Source of the DNA: Pseudomonas sp. RIT409 | GTDB lineage: Bacteria > Pseudomonadota > Gammaproteobacteria > Pseudomonadales > Pseudomonadaceae | Reading direction: 5' to 3' | Length of the DNA: 64,000 nt | NCBI RefSeq assembly: GCF_003052515.2 | Contig: NZ_QARE02000003.1 | Location: 338,698-402,697, forward strand | Part shown: positions 36,287-45,065 of the stretch, in pieces | How positions within the stretch are numbered: the stretch's first letter is position 1 | Layout: the number at the start of each line of letters is the position of its first letter | Notes under the pieces: model-generated | Databases searched by the model: none | Seen by the model: only the letters and a program-made list of their open reading frames with translations | Told to the model about the DNA's origin: nothing | Program-made: the position numbers and the translations under genes

Positions 36287-37125
36287 ACCCCGGCCCCATG
36301 CGCATCGATGCGCACCGCGAACTGGGGGTCTTGGGGATCGACCGGCGCGAAACGGTTCATCACTTGCGGGTCATGGCCCGGAATTACCAAGGCGCCAGGC
36401 CGCTTCATCCATTCGCGCATCTGCTCATAGCCGCGGTACATGTCCGCCAGGCTGTCGAGCACTGCGAACGGACGATCCAGCGTCAGTTCCTCGTAATAAT
36501 GGATGGCATCCGAGGCAAGAATCACAGGCCCTTCGGGCATTTCCACGACCACGGCCATCTGCCCAGGGGTGTGGCCGCCGATCACATGCAGTTCGATACC
36601 GGGAATCAAGGTGTGACGCGGTCCGTCGAGTAAGGTGATGCGACCTTCTCGATGCAGCGCCTGGATACGCTCGATGTCCAGCGGGTCGATGTGATGGCCA
36701 TATTGCGGACGTTTGCCCATGTCGGTGCCCCAGAACTCATACTCGGTGCGCGACATGACGATCTTGGCATTGGGGTACAGCCCCAGGTTCCCAGCGTGGT
36801 CGTAATGGGCGTGGGTGAGGACCAGCAGATGGACGTCTGCCGGATCGATGCCCAGCCGTGCCAGCGCATCCGCTGGCGCAACCACCGGCTGTCGCCGCCG
36901 GGCCACAGCCGCTTCGGGGCTGAAGCCGGTGTCGATGACGATGGTTTGCTCGGCGTTGCGGAAAATCCAGAAGAAGTAATCCATGGTGATTTCCGCATCG
37001 GGCTCGCGATAGGCGCGGAAGTTGTAATAACACTCGCTTTTGGTGGTCTGTCGGGTGCCGTATCGCACAACGATGACTTCGGGGTCGGTCCAGTCCGGCT
37101 TGGCGGGCTGTATGGGCGCGTTCAT
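36283..37125 (-). CDS. Metallo-beta-lactamase-fold hydrolase, N-acyl homoserine lactonase family
   Basis: A 280-residue di-zinc hydrolase. The complete ligand set is visible: HAHYDH (H105, H107, D109, H110), H185 in GGHTPGQ, D206 and H251. Overall layout resembles AHL lactonases (AttM/AiiB group), which open homoserine lactone rings. Embedded in a catabolic operon, it may instead open a sugar or dicarboxylic acid lactone formed in the pathway. Confidence 0.85.
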   Translation of the reverse strand: MNAPIQPAKPDWTDPEVIVVRYGTRQTTKSECYYNFRAYREPDAEITMDYFFWIFRNAEQTIVIDTGFSPEAAVARRRQPVVAPADALARLGIDPADVHLLVLTHAHYDHAGNLGLYPNAKIVMSRTEYEFWGTDMGKRPQYGHHIDPLDIERIQALHREGRITLLDGPRHTLIPGIELHVIGGHTPGQMAVVVEMPEGPVILASDAIHYYEELTLDRPFAVLDSLADMYRGYEQMREWMKRPGALVIPGHDPQVMNRFAPVDPQDPQFAVRIDAHGAGV

Positions 37126-37214
37126 TATTCGTTCTCCCTGCTCGGGTTTTCAGGTATCGGGACTGGGACGGCGTACTCGCCTAAATGGCGCGCCGTGGCG
37201 ATGTGTGCAGCGGA

Positions 37215-37979
37215 TCACTGCGGGGCGGCGCTGCGTTCCAAGGCCTGTTCCAGCAATGGCGCCGCTTCCAGTGCGCCGTGGATGCCGATCAGGCTGACGA
37301 TTTCCAGCAGTTCCATGAGTTGGGCCGCCGTGGCGCCATAACGCAGCGCGTTGCGCATGTGCAACTTGAGCCCCGGTACATACAGATGCGTGGCGGCGGC
37401 ATCGAAGGCGCAATACATAAACTCCTTCACCACGGGCTCGAGAACGCCGGTACGCCACGGCACCGAGGAGAACGACACGTAGGCCTCGAACAGTTCCGGG
37501 TCCAGCTCCAGCAGCCCTTCCCAGGACGAATGCCAGTAGCCGCGGTTGTCGATGAAGCGGGCCTTCAGCGCTTCGCGGCGCGCATCCAAAGGCACAGGCC
37601 CCTCGCGCATGCCTTCCTCCTCGAGCACCTCCAGCAAGACCGGAACCCCAACGTTGGAGGCATGGATGCCGACGGTGCTGATCAACTCGATTACTTCAAC
37701 CAATTCTTCCCGCGTCGCACCGTGACGAATGGCCATCGCGAGATGCTCTTGCATGCCCGGCCGATACAGGTGCGTCGCCGCAGCGTCTGCCGCGAGGGCA
37801 ATGAAGGCTTTCACCTTCCCCGACAAGTGATTGTTCTGCCAGGGCACACCGGCAAAGTCGGCATAGGCTGCCACGAAGGCAGGGTCCAGACGCAGGAGGC
37901 TGTCCCACCCGGCATTCCAGGTGCCTTGGCTGCGTTCGAAGGCCGCCTTGGCGCTTTCCTGTTGTTCATTCAAGGTCAT
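37215..37979 (-). CDS. Tandem carboxymuconolactone decarboxylase-like protein
   Basis: A 254-residue protein made of two related CMD-like halves. Each contains an (A/F)DAAATHLY.PG motif (about 63-75 and 190-202) followed by HGAT or YGAT and EL. Neither half has the CxxC pair of AhpD-type peroxidases. It is probably an all-helical protein acting on a small lactone or beta-keto acid. It lies between the cupin and the lactonase-like gene. Confidence 0.82.
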   Translation of the reverse strand: MTLNEQQESAKAAFERSQGTWNAGWDSLLRLDPAFVAAYADFAGVPWQNNHLSGKVKAFIALAADAAATHLYRPGMQEHLAMAIRHGATREELVEVIELISTVGIHASNVGVPVLLEVLEEEGMREGPVPLDARREALKARFIDNRGYWHSSWEGLLELDPELFEAYVSFSSVPWRTGVLEPVVKEFMYCAFDAAATHLYVPGLKLHMRNALRYGATAAQLMELLEIVSLIGIHGALEAAPLLEQALERSAAPQ

Positions 37980-38080
37980 GATCGTTCTCTTTTATCGGGG
38001 GTAACCGACCCGACGCGGACCACCGAGGGCCCCGCCACACTTGGACGCCTGGCGGGCTCCGCATCGCGCCATGAGCCGGC

Positions 38081-38470
38081 TCACTCCGCGCTGCGCAGGT
38101 AGTCGGAATCGGCCACCGCCTCTTGCCACACGGTGTTGCCGATGGACGTCGCGGTGTGGACCATGAAATTTTTCGTGTTGGCGCCGTGCCAGTGCCGCTC
38201 ATGGGGGCCGATCCACACCGTGTCACCCTGGCGGATCGGTTGCGGGTCGTTGCCTTCCAGACAAATCCAGCCGCTGCCCGCCGTGACGTAGAGCACCTGG
38301 CCCTGTTCGTGGTAATGCCAATGGGTGCGCGCACCGGGGTTGAACGACACATTGTTGATGGTCACGCCATCGGTGGTCGGCATCACCGGATCGGCCCAGA
38401 CCACGCCGGTGAACGTGGCGCCACGCTGCTCGGAAATCGCGCCTTCGACGCTGCCGTGAAACACCTTCAT
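38081..38470 (-). CDS. Small cupin protein
   Basis: A 129-residue single-domain cupin. The metal motif 1 is THWHYHEQGQVLYVTAG and motif 2 includes GPHERHWHGA. It is of the type often found next to CMD genes and related to bacterial cupin (R)-hydroxynitrile lyases. It may act as an isomerase, decarboxylase or lyase on the pathway intermediate. It overlaps the preceding dehydrogenase gene by 4 bases (ATGA). Confidence 0.85.
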   Translation of the reverse strand: MKVFHGSVEGAISEQRGATFTGVVWADPVMPTTDGVTINNVSFNPGARTHWHYHEQGQVLYVTAGSGWICLEGNDPQPIRQGDTVWIGPHERHWHGANTKNFMVHTATSIGNTVWQEAVADSDYLRSAE

Positions 38471-39378
38471 GCTTTGTCTCCTTCTTTTGATGCGTAAAGC
38501 CGCACGCCACCGGACATGTCACCGATGGCATCTACCACGCGATTGCTGATCAGGTCGCCATAACCCAATGCCGTCTGCAGCCCGAAACTGGCCAGCGGCC
38601 CGGACGCATTGAGCGACGCCACCCCCAACTCGCGAACGCGGTCCAGATAGAGCACCACGTCCTTGCTCATCAACTTGCCGGTCAGGCCGCCTTCCAGGTA
38701 GTTGCCGTCGACGATGTGCGGAAAGCGGTTGAGCGTGGCGAAGTTCACCCCGCTGCTGTTGTTGAGCACGTCGAGCAGCCGATGCAGGTCCAGGCCGGCC
38801 TTCTTGCCTGCGACCATCACCTCCGCCGTGGCTGCGAGGCTGACGGCATTGAGAAAGTTGTTGAGCAGTTTGGTGGTATGCCCGGCGCCGCTGTCGCCCA
38901 TCAGAAACACCTTGCTGGCGATGGGTTCGAACACCCAGGCCAGTGCCTCGACCGTGGCTGCGTCGCCGCCGACCATCAGGGTCAACGCACCCTTTTCCGC
39001 CGCCGCAGCGCCCCCGGAAATCCCGGCATCGACGTACTGCACGCCGCGCTCGGCAAATAGACCGTGCAGGCGAATCGTCGAACTGGCCGCCGCCGTGCTC
39101 AGATCCACGACAATCTGACCTTCACGACAATGCGCCAGCAAGCCGTCGGCGCCCTCGACCACCGCTTCCACCACCTTGCTGTCCGGTAGTGACAGCAGCA
39201 CCACATTCGCCTCGGCCATCACATCGGCCATCGACGCAGCCACCTGGGCCCCTGCGGCCTTGGCGCGCAGGGGGTCAGTGTCGAAACCCAGCACAGGCAG
39301 CCCGGCGTTCACCAGGCAGCGCGTCATGCGCCCGCCCATGTTGCCCAGCCCAATGAAACCCACGGTTTTGCTCTTCAC
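38467..39378 (-). CDS. 3-hydroxyisobutyrate dehydrogenase-family oxidoreductase (paralogue 2)
   Basis: A 303-residue beta-hydroxyacid dehydrogenase with GFIGLGNMGGRMT at the N terminus, DAGISGGAAAAEKG and the catalytic Lys in GHTTKLLNNFL. The start codon is GTG at 39378, supported by GAGGAGAG at good spacing. It is transcribed between the MFS gene (18-base gap) and the cupin gene (4-base overlap). Confidence 0.87.
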   Translation of the reverse strand: MKSKTVGFIGLGNMGGRMTRCLVNAGLPVLGFDTDPLRAKAAGAQVAASMADVMAEANVVLLSLPDSKVVEAVVEGADGLLAHCREGQIVVDLSTAAASSTIRLHGLFAERGVQYVDAGISGGAAAAEKGALTLMVGGDAATVEALAWVFEPIASKVFLMGDSGAGHTTKLLNNFLNAVSLAATAEVMVAGKKAGLDLHRLLDVLNNSSGVNFATLNRFPHIVDGNYLEGGLTGKLMSKDVVLYLDRVRELGVASLNASGPLASFGLQTALGYGDLISNRVVDAIGDMSGGVRLYASKEGDKA

Positions 39379-39396
39379 GACAGCTCTCCTCGTGGA

Positions 39397-40737
39397 TTAG
39401 AAATCAACGTCTTTGGTTTCTGGCCCCATGTAGGCGCCGATGGTCGCGATCACCCCGCCAATCACCAGCAGCACGGCGGGCGTCACGGTGAACGGGATGA
39501 ACTGGCCCAGCCAGGCCATATAGAAGGCGTAGAAAGAAGGAATGATTACCGACAGGCTGAAGCCGACGCCGAAGCCCGTGGCGCGCACGTCGGTCACGAA
39601 CCGCTCGTTGATGTAGGTCACGATCACGCCCCAGGGAGCGGTCACCAGGACTGACAACACGCAGACCAGCGCCATGATCGCTGGCAGTGACAAGCCGGGT
39701 ACGTTGGCCAGGACGTACATGATCCCTGCCCCCACGGTGGCGATGATCGGCCCCAGGGTGATGAAAAACCGTCGCCGTCCCATCTTTTGCCCAAGGATCC
39801 CTGAAGCGATGTAGCTGAAGAACAGAATCGAATAGGCCAGCAGCAACGTCCCGGTCACCTGCAACCCGGACAGGTGCAGGGTATTCACCAGCAGGCCGGT
39901 GGGCAGGAAGATGGTGATGATGTTCTGGGTCAACCAGAAGCCGGTCATCATCAACAGCACTTGCAGCAGATTGCGCCCGCTCTTGCCCTTGACCAGATCG
40001 GTCAGCGGCAATTTTTCCCGAGGCTTGTTGCCGGTTTCGCTTTCCCAGATTTCCGATTCGGAAACCGCATAGACGTAATACAGCGCCAGCACCCCCGCCA
40101 ACAGCGCGCCGATGACGAACGGAATCCGCCAGCCCCACTGCACGTACGGCGAGCCAGAGCCGTCCAGCGGGAACAGCATGAACATCAGCATCGCCACCAG
40201 GTTGATACTGACGTAGGCCAATGGAAAGCCGGCGATGATCAAACCGCCCACGAAGCCCCGCTGGTGTTTCTTCGAGTACTCGATGGCCAGCGGCATGGCA
40301 CCGGTGTAGCCACCGCCGAGAAAAATGCCGTCGACGAAACGCAATAACACCAACGCCCAGTAAGACGCGATGCCGATGGTCTCGTAGCCAGGCAAGAGCG
40401 CAATCAGCAGGGTGACCACGCCAAAACCGGACACCGAATAGATCGACGCCATGCGTCGTCCGGTTTTGTCGGCGATCATCCCGAACAACAAGGCGCCGAT
40501 CGGGCGTCCCAGCAGCGTGGTGATGAACACCAGCGACGCGAGTATCGCGGCCATGCCGGGCGAGAGCTGGGCGGGCTGGAAGTAAAACAGGACCGGTGAC
40601 AACACCACCACCGGTAGGTAGATGTCGAACATGTCGATGTATTCGGAAAAGAACGCCCCTTTGATGGCATTCCTTCTTTTCTTTTCGATCGACTGCTCGG
40701 TTTCAGCCACCGCAGTGGCCGGGGCGTATGTGCTCAT
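39397..40737 (-). CDS. MFS transporter, metabolite:H+ symporter type
   Basis: A 446-residue permease with about twelve membrane segments. The first loop reads GRPIGALLFGMIADKTGRR, typical of the MHS branch that imports organic or aromatic acids. It probably takes up the substrate of the surrounding catabolic operon. The start has AAGGAA upstream. Confidence 0.88.
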   Translation of the reverse strand: MSTYAPATAVAETEQSIEKKRRNAIKGAFFSEYIDMFDIYLPVVVLSPVLFYFQPAQLSPGMAAILASLVFITTLLGRPIGALLFGMIADKTGRRMASIYSVSGFGVVTLLIALLPGYETIGIASYWALVLLRFVDGIFLGGGYTGAMPLAIEYSKKHQRGFVGGLIIAGFPLAYVSINLVAMLMFMLFPLDGSGSPYVQWGWRIPFVIGALLAGVLALYYVYAVSESEIWESETGNKPREKLPLTDLVKGKSGRNLLQVLLMMTGFWLTQNIITIFLPTGLLVNTLHLSGLQVTGTLLLAYSILFFSYIASGILGQKMGRRRFFITLGPIIATVGAGIMYVLANVPGLSLPAIMALVCVLSVLVTAPWGVIVTYINERFVTDVRATGFGVGFSLSVIIPSFYAFYMAWLGQFIPFTVTPAVLLVIGGVIATIGAYMGPETKDVDF

Positions 40738-40807
40738 GACGTTTCCTTGTAGTTATTGTTGAACGCATGTTCGGGGTCGAACCACGGCCCTGAAGCCGCG
40801 CGAAGGG

Positions 40808-41203
40808 TCAGCTGCTTCCGATTTCGGCCTCATAGGCCTTGATGGCCTCCGATGCGACTCGGAACGCCGCCAGGCCCAGCGGCGCGCCGCAATACACCGC
40901 GGCCTGCATCAACACGGCGCGAATCTCGTCCTGGGTCACCCCGTTGCGCAAGGCACCGCGCACATGAACGCTCAATTCATGGTGCTGACTCATGGCGGTG
41001 AGCATGGCGATGTTGATCATGCTGCGGGTCTTGAAGGGCAGCGTCGGGTCGCCCCAGATTTCGCCCCAGCAGTATTCGGTGACCAGCTTCTGCATCGGGC
41101 GGTTGAAGTCGTCCGCCGCCGCCCAGGACTTTTCCACATGCCGGTCACCCAGCACTTCCTTGCGGTTGTTGAAGCCCTGATTGAAACGCTCGTTATCTTC
41201 CAT
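40808..41203 (-). CDS. Carboxymuconolactone decarboxylase family protein (PcaC-like)
   Basis: A 131-residue single-domain CMD protein with the PcaC-like block MINIAMLTAMSQHHELSVHV and RGALRNGVT. It may decarboxylate a gamma-lactone intermediate. It is not adjacent to pca genes, so protocatechuate catabolism is not implied. The ATG at 41203 is preferred over 41209 because GGTGG is better spaced; either is possible. It is the first gene of the nine-gene operon, with a predicted GntR site 34-45 bases upstream. Confidence 0.85.
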   Translation of the reverse strand: MEDNERFNQGFNNRKEVLGDRHVEKSWAAADDFNRPMQKLVTEYCWGEIWGDPTLPFKTRSMINIAMLTAMSQHHELSVHVRGALRNGVTQDEIRAVLMQAAVYCGAPLGLAAFRVASEAIKAYEAEIGSS

Positions 41204-41236
41204 CGTCATTCCACCCTATTCCGTACTATCGACAGA

Positions 41237-41248
41237 TTGTCATACAGA
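41237..41248. promoter_or_regulatory. Predicted GntR operator A
   Basis: TTGTCATACAGA contains the core TGTCATACA shared with sites at 43719-43730 and 45020-45031. It lies directly upstream of the PcaC-like gene, the first of the long operon. Confidence 0.6.
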
Positions 41249-41297
41249 TAAAATCGTCAAATTTTTTTGGACTGCAGTGTGCTCGACGGAATACGCG

Positions 41298-42725
41298 TCA
41301 AGCGCCGTAACCCACCATTGACTTCACCTCCAGGTATTCGCGCAACCCGTATTCGCCCCATTCCCGACCGTTGCCGGAGCGCTTGACCCCACCGAAGGGC
41401 GCCGCAAAATCCGCTGGCGGGTAATTCAGGTGCACGGTGCCGGCCTGCAGTCGTCGGCCCACGTCGCGGGCCCGCTGGTGATCGGCCGACTGCACGTACG
41501 CGGCCAACCCATAGTGAGTGCCGTTAGCGATCGCAATGGCTTGCGCCTCGGTGTCATAAGGGATCATCGACAGCACCGGGCCGAAGATTTCCTCCTGCGC
41601 GATGGTCATGCCAGGAGTGACGTCCGTGAACACCGTCGGCTTGGTGTAATAGCCACGATCAATGCCGTCGGGCAGGCCAGTGCCCCCGGTGACCAGTCGC
41701 GCGCCTTCATCGATGCCGTTCTGGATGAGCGCCTGCACGCGACGGAACTGGGCGCGATTGACCAGCGGGCCGAGTTGAGTGGTCTCATCGGTCGTGGCGC
41801 CGACGCGGTAGCCCTCGGCGGCGACTTTGGCGATATGTGCGGCGTCGTGCATCAGCGTCCGGGGCACCAGCATGCGGGTCGGAATCGAGCAGGACTGGCC
41901 GCTGTTGGTGAAACACGCCGCCACCCCGCGCGTCACGGCGTCCTGCAGGTCGACGTCATCCAGGAGAATGTTGGCGGACTTGCCGCCCAATTCCTGAGCG
42001 ACGCGTTTGACCGTATCCGCAGCGGATTTCGCGACCAGCACCCCGGCCCGGGTCGAGCCGGTGAATGACAGCATGTCGATGTCCGGATGCGCCGACAGCG
42101 CCGCCCCCACGCCCGGTCCGTCGCCGTTGACCAGATTGAAGACGCCGGGCGGTACACCTGCTTCGTCCAGCACCTCCGCGAACAGCAGGCTGCTCAAAGG
42201 TGAATATTCGCTGGGCTTGAGCACCATGGTGCAGCCAGCCGCCAAGGCGGGGCCGACTTTTACCACGATCTGATTGATCGGCCAGTTCCAGGGCGTAATC
42301 AGCCCGCACACGCCGACAGGCTCGTGGCGAATCAGGGTGGTGCCGCGCGTTTCCTCGAAGGCGAACCGCTCCAGCACCTCGATCAATGCGTTGAGGTGCA
42401 GCCAACCCCGGGGAACCTGGAACTGGCGAGAAAAGGTGATCGGCGCGCCCATCTCCAGGCGCATGGCCTGGGCAAATTCTTCCTGCCGCCGTTGGTAGAT
42501 GGACACGATGCGCCTGAGCAACGCGACACGTTCTGCAACCGGCGTCTGGGAATAGGCTGGAAGGGCCGCACGGGCGGCGGCAACGGCACGATCGACATCC
42601 GTGGCGTTACCCAATGCCAGCCGCTCGACCACACGTTCACTGGCCGGATCGATCACGTCGAACCAACTGGGTGCCACCGGTTCGACCCATCGTCCGTCGA
42701 TGTAAAAAGAAGCAGTGTGTGACAT
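41298..42725 (-). CDS. NAD(P)-dependent aldehyde dehydrogenase
   Basis: A 475-residue ALDH. It has TPWNWP, cofactor segment KPSEYSPLS, FTGSTRAG, the general-base Glu in QELGGKSAN and the catalytic Cys in NSGQSCSIPTR; the C terminus GVKRSGNGREWGEYGL is also typical. It would oxidise a semialdehyde made by the paired dehydrogenase. It starts 13 bases after that gene's stop. The ATG at 42725 has GGGAG upstream. Confidence 0.9.
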   Translation of the reverse strand: MSHTASFYIDGRWVEPVAPSWFDVIDPASERVVERLALGNATDVDRAVAAARAALPAYSQTPVAERVALLRRIVSIYQRRQEEFAQAMRLEMGAPITFSRQFQVPRGWLHLNALIEVLERFAFEETRGTTLIRHEPVGVCGLITPWNWPINQIVVKVGPALAAGCTMVLKPSEYSPLSSLLFAEVLDEAGVPPGVFNLVNGDGPGVGAALSAHPDIDMLSFTGSTRAGVLVAKSAADTVKRVAQELGGKSANILLDDVDLQDAVTRGVAACFTNSGQSCSIPTRMLVPRTLMHDAAHIAKVAAEGYRVGATTDETTQLGPLVNRAQFRRVQALIQNGIDEGARLVTGGTGLPDGIDRGYYTKPTVFTDVTPGMTIAQEEIFGPVLSMIPYDTEAQAIAIANGTHYGLAAYVQSADHQRARDVGRRLQAGTVHLNYPPADFAAPFGGVKRSGNGREWGEYGLREYLEVKSMVGYGA

Positions 42726-42738
42726 GGCTCGGCTCCCT

Positions 42739-43620
42739 TCACTCGCCTTCATTGGCCAGCATGCGGTACATCTCGGTGTGATCGGTGGCCGGGGTCGCCT
42801 GTTGCGCGACATCGTTCCAGACCTTGATCGCGCTCCGGCCGAAGATCAGCGGGTAATCCAAGGCGTCGGACAGTCCTTTGGCGATCTTGAGGTCCTTGTT
42901 CATCAGTTGCATGGAGAACCCGGAGCCAAAGGTGCCACTGAGCATGAATTGCCTGGCCTTGTTCAGGGAGGTGTTGCTGCCCCCGCTGGAAGCATTGAGC
43001 ACGTCCACCATGACATCGGGATCGATGCCGAACCGTTTGGCGACATGCAGGGCTTCGACCGTGGCCATCAGCCCGGCTGCCGATACGAAATTGTTCAACG
43101 CCTTGGCGGCGTGGCCCGAACCTGCCCCGCCAATGGACAGAATGTTCTTGCCCATTGCCTCGAGCAGCCGGCGACAGCGCTGCAGCACGTCAGGTTCGCC
43201 GCCGACCAGGATGGCCAGGCTGCCGTCGACGGCACGTTTCACGCCCCCTGACACCGGTGCATCCAGATAATGGAGGTCAAGGGTCCCAAGGGTTTGGCCC
43301 AGCTCGCGCGAACGGGCGGGCTCCGATGAGCTCATGTCAATGACCACCGCGTGGCGCGACAGCAGGCGGGCCCAACCTCCCTCGCCCAGCAGCACACGCT
43401 CGACAATGTCCGAGTTGGGCAGCATGGTGATCAGCACGTCGAGGTCCGACGCATTTTCCGGGGTCAAGGCGCTGGCATTGAGCGTAGCCTGCACCTCAGC
43501 CAGGCGCTTGGCATCAGCGTCGGCGAGAAACAGTTGAAAGCCAGCAGCGGCCAAGCGAGCGGTCATCGGCGTGCCCATCATGCCCAATCCGATGAAGCCG
43601 ATCCGTTGAGGTTGCGTCAT
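42739..43620 (-). CDS. 3-hydroxyisobutyrate dehydrogenase-family oxidoreductase (paralogue 3)
   Basis: A 293-residue beta-hydroxyacid dehydrogenase: GFIGLGMMGTPMTARL, DAPVSGGVKRA and the catalytic Lys in GHAAKALNNFV. It is the first gene of a two-gene operon with the aldehyde dehydrogenase, a pairing seen in 3-hydroxyisobutyrate/methylmalonate semialdehyde and related pathways. A predicted GntR site lies about 100 bases upstream. Confidence 0.88.
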   Translation of the reverse strand: MTQPQRIGFIGLGMMGTPMTARLAAAGFQLFLADADAKRLAEVQATLNASALTPENASDLDVLITMLPNSDIVERVLLGEGGWARLLSRHAVVIDMSSSEPARSRELGQTLGTLDLHYLDAPVSGGVKRAVDGSLAILVGGEPDVLQRCRRLLEAMGKNILSIGGAGSGHAAKALNNFVSAAGLMATVEALHVAKRFGIDPDVMVDVLNASSGGSNTSLNKARQFMLSGTFGSGFSMQLMNKDLKIAKGLSDALDYPLIFGRSAIKVWNDVAQQATPATDHTEMYRMLANEGE

Positions 43621-43718
43621 GTTCGTGCCCTTTGATTTTTGTGTTCTTGTCAATCGGGTCGAGGCGATGCCTGCTAACGCTGCGGGACCATCGCCAGCAA
43701 TGAGACAAAATTATAGGA

Positions 43719-43730
43719 CTGTCATACAAT
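43719..43730. promoter_or_regulatory. Predicted GntR operator B
   Basis: CTGTCATACAAT sits in the divergent gap between the dehydrogenase/ALDH operon (minus) and the NIPSNAP gene (plus), next to AT-rich promoter-like sequence. It differs by one base from the reverse complement of operator C. Confidence 0.65.
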
Positions 43731-43788
43731 CGGTCAATAGGCTAATTTACAGTTTTCTACCCGCAGCACTTCACGAGGAGTTGAATGC

Positions 43789-44115
43789 ATGATCGTCGAA
43801 CTCAGGATTTACCACTGTGCACCCGGCCGACTGCCCGCGTTGCATGACCGCTTTACCGGCACGACCTTGGGCTTTTTCGAGAAATACGGGATACGGCAGA
43901 TCGGCTTCTGGACCAACCTGACCGGCGCGACCAACCAGTCGTTGACCTACCTGCTGCAATGGGAAAGCCTGGCGGAGCGGGAAGCCAAGTGGAATGCGTT
44001 TCAAAGCGACGCAGAATGGATCGCCAAACGGGCGCAAAGCGAGGCGCAGGCTATCATCGTCGAAAGGATAGAAACCCAGTTCCTGACCCCGACCGCGTAT
44101 TCGGCATTGCGCTGA
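43789..44115 (+). CDS. NIPSNAP family protein
   Basis: A 108-residue ferredoxin-like-fold protein beginning MIVELRIYHCAPGRLPALHDRF and containing FWTNLTG and YLLQWESLAERE, the NIPSNAP pattern. Function is unknown; members are often found in catabolic clusters. A GAGGAG ribosome site precedes the ATG. It is the only plus-strand gene of the cluster, divergent from the dehydrogenase/ALDH operon. Confidence 0.87.
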   Translation: MIVELRIYHCAPGRLPALHDRFTGTTLGFFEKYGIRQIGFWTNLTGATNQSLTYLLQWESLAEREAKWNAFQSDAEWIAKRAQSEAQAIIVERIETQFLTPTAYSALR

Positions 44116-44216
44116 TGGGCAGTGCTTGCCCGTGGTAGCGGACGGCCCTGCCCACGCTCGGCGCGGGCAGGTTCAGCAGAAGACTTGCGTCTGACAGCGC
44201 GCCCGGCAAGGAGGTG

Positions 44217-44254
44217 AAAACGGCGGGCTCACTCTCCCGAATGCCCGCCGTTTT
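44217..44254. terminator. Bidirectional terminator overlapping the gntR 3' end
   Basis: AAAACGGCGGGC (44217-44228) pairs with GCCCGCCGTTTT (44243-44254). The right arm lies inside the last codons of the GntR gene. It serves the convergent NIPSNAP and GntR genes. Confidence 0.9.
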
Positions 44255-44909
44255 CCGCCAGCAGCGCCAGCACGTTTTTCGAAGCATTCGCCACATGGAG
44301 CAAGGCCGCGGCGCAGGCGCCCTCTTCATCTCGACGTTCGATGTTGCGCACGATTTCCTTGAGCTCTGCCAAGGTGTGCGGCATCCGGCCTTCCCTGCCC
44401 AGCGACAATGCGCGCAACAGGCTCACCCGATTGTTCAATTGTTCCAGCATGCCGCCGACCACCCGGCTTTGCTCGATATCCAGCAGCACATGGTAGAAAC
44501 GGCGCTTGATGTCCAGCAACGCTGTGCCGTCGACGCAGCGGGTATGGGACTGCTGCTCGAATTCGTCGAAGACTTCCACCAATTCACCCACGTCTTCATC
44601 GGTGGCATGACGGACGAAATTGCGCACCGCCAGCACCTCCAGGGCGCCGCGCACATCGTAGATCTGCACGGCATCCTTGGCGTCGACCGAAGCGACGTAG
44701 GCGCCTCGGTGGGGCACTTGCTCGACCAGCCCCTCGGCCTCCAATTGCCGCAAGGCTTCGCGCAATGACGTGCGGCTGACATCCAGCGCGGTGTACAACT
44801 GCTGCTCCACCAGACGATCGCCGGGCTTGAAACGGCCCGAGATGATTTCGTTGCGCAGTGCATCCTGCACTTGATGCCGCAAAGAAGACGCTTGGCGTAG
44901 TACTTTCAT
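44229..44909 (-). CDS. FadR-type GntR transcriptional regulator of the catabolic cluster
   Basis: A 226-residue GntR regulator. The N-terminal winged helix (about 10-75) includes LVEQQLYTALDVSRTSLREALRQL-type sequence, seen as VSRTSLREAL. The C-terminal FCD domain (about 80-215) has metal-binding histidines such as FYHVLLD and HVAN. It probably represses the cluster until a carboxylate inducer binds. A matching operator-like motif lies about 110 bases upstream, suggesting autoregulation. Its 3' end forms half of a terminator. Confidence 0.88.
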   Translation of the reverse strand: MKVLRQASSLRHQVQDALRNEIISGRFKPGDRLVEQQLYTALDVSRTSLREALRQLEAEGLVEQVPHRGAYVASVDAKDAVQIYDVRGALEVLAVRNFVRHATDEDVGELVEVFDEFEQQSHTRCVDGTALLDIKRRFYHVLLDIEQSRVVGGMLEQLNNRVSLLRALSLGREGRMPHTLAELKEIVRNIERRDEEGACAAALLHVANASKNVLALLAENGGHSGE

Positions 44910-45019
44910 GCTGTATTCCCGAAGACCTGTGGATGCGATGAGGCTGAAGGGCGCGCACGGCCACCCTTCAATCGATCAGGGGGCCGATCCTCATGATTCA
45001 GCCCCGCTGAAGCCATCGT

Positions 45020-45031
45020 ATTGTATTACAG
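45020..45031. promoter_or_regulatory. Predicted GntR operator C
   Basis: The plus strand reads ATTGTATTACAG, the reverse complement of CTGTAATACAAT. It lies between the gamma-glutamyltransferase stop and the gntR start, where autoregulation would act. Confidence 0.6.
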
Positions 45032-45065
45032 GCCATTTCGGAAAAATAATTCCGCTGCTGACGGA

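Noticed and set aside
35012..36430. 472-codon open frame opposite the PrpD and SDR genes
   Set aside because: It has no recognisable domain and biased composition; the minus-strand genes have complete motifs.
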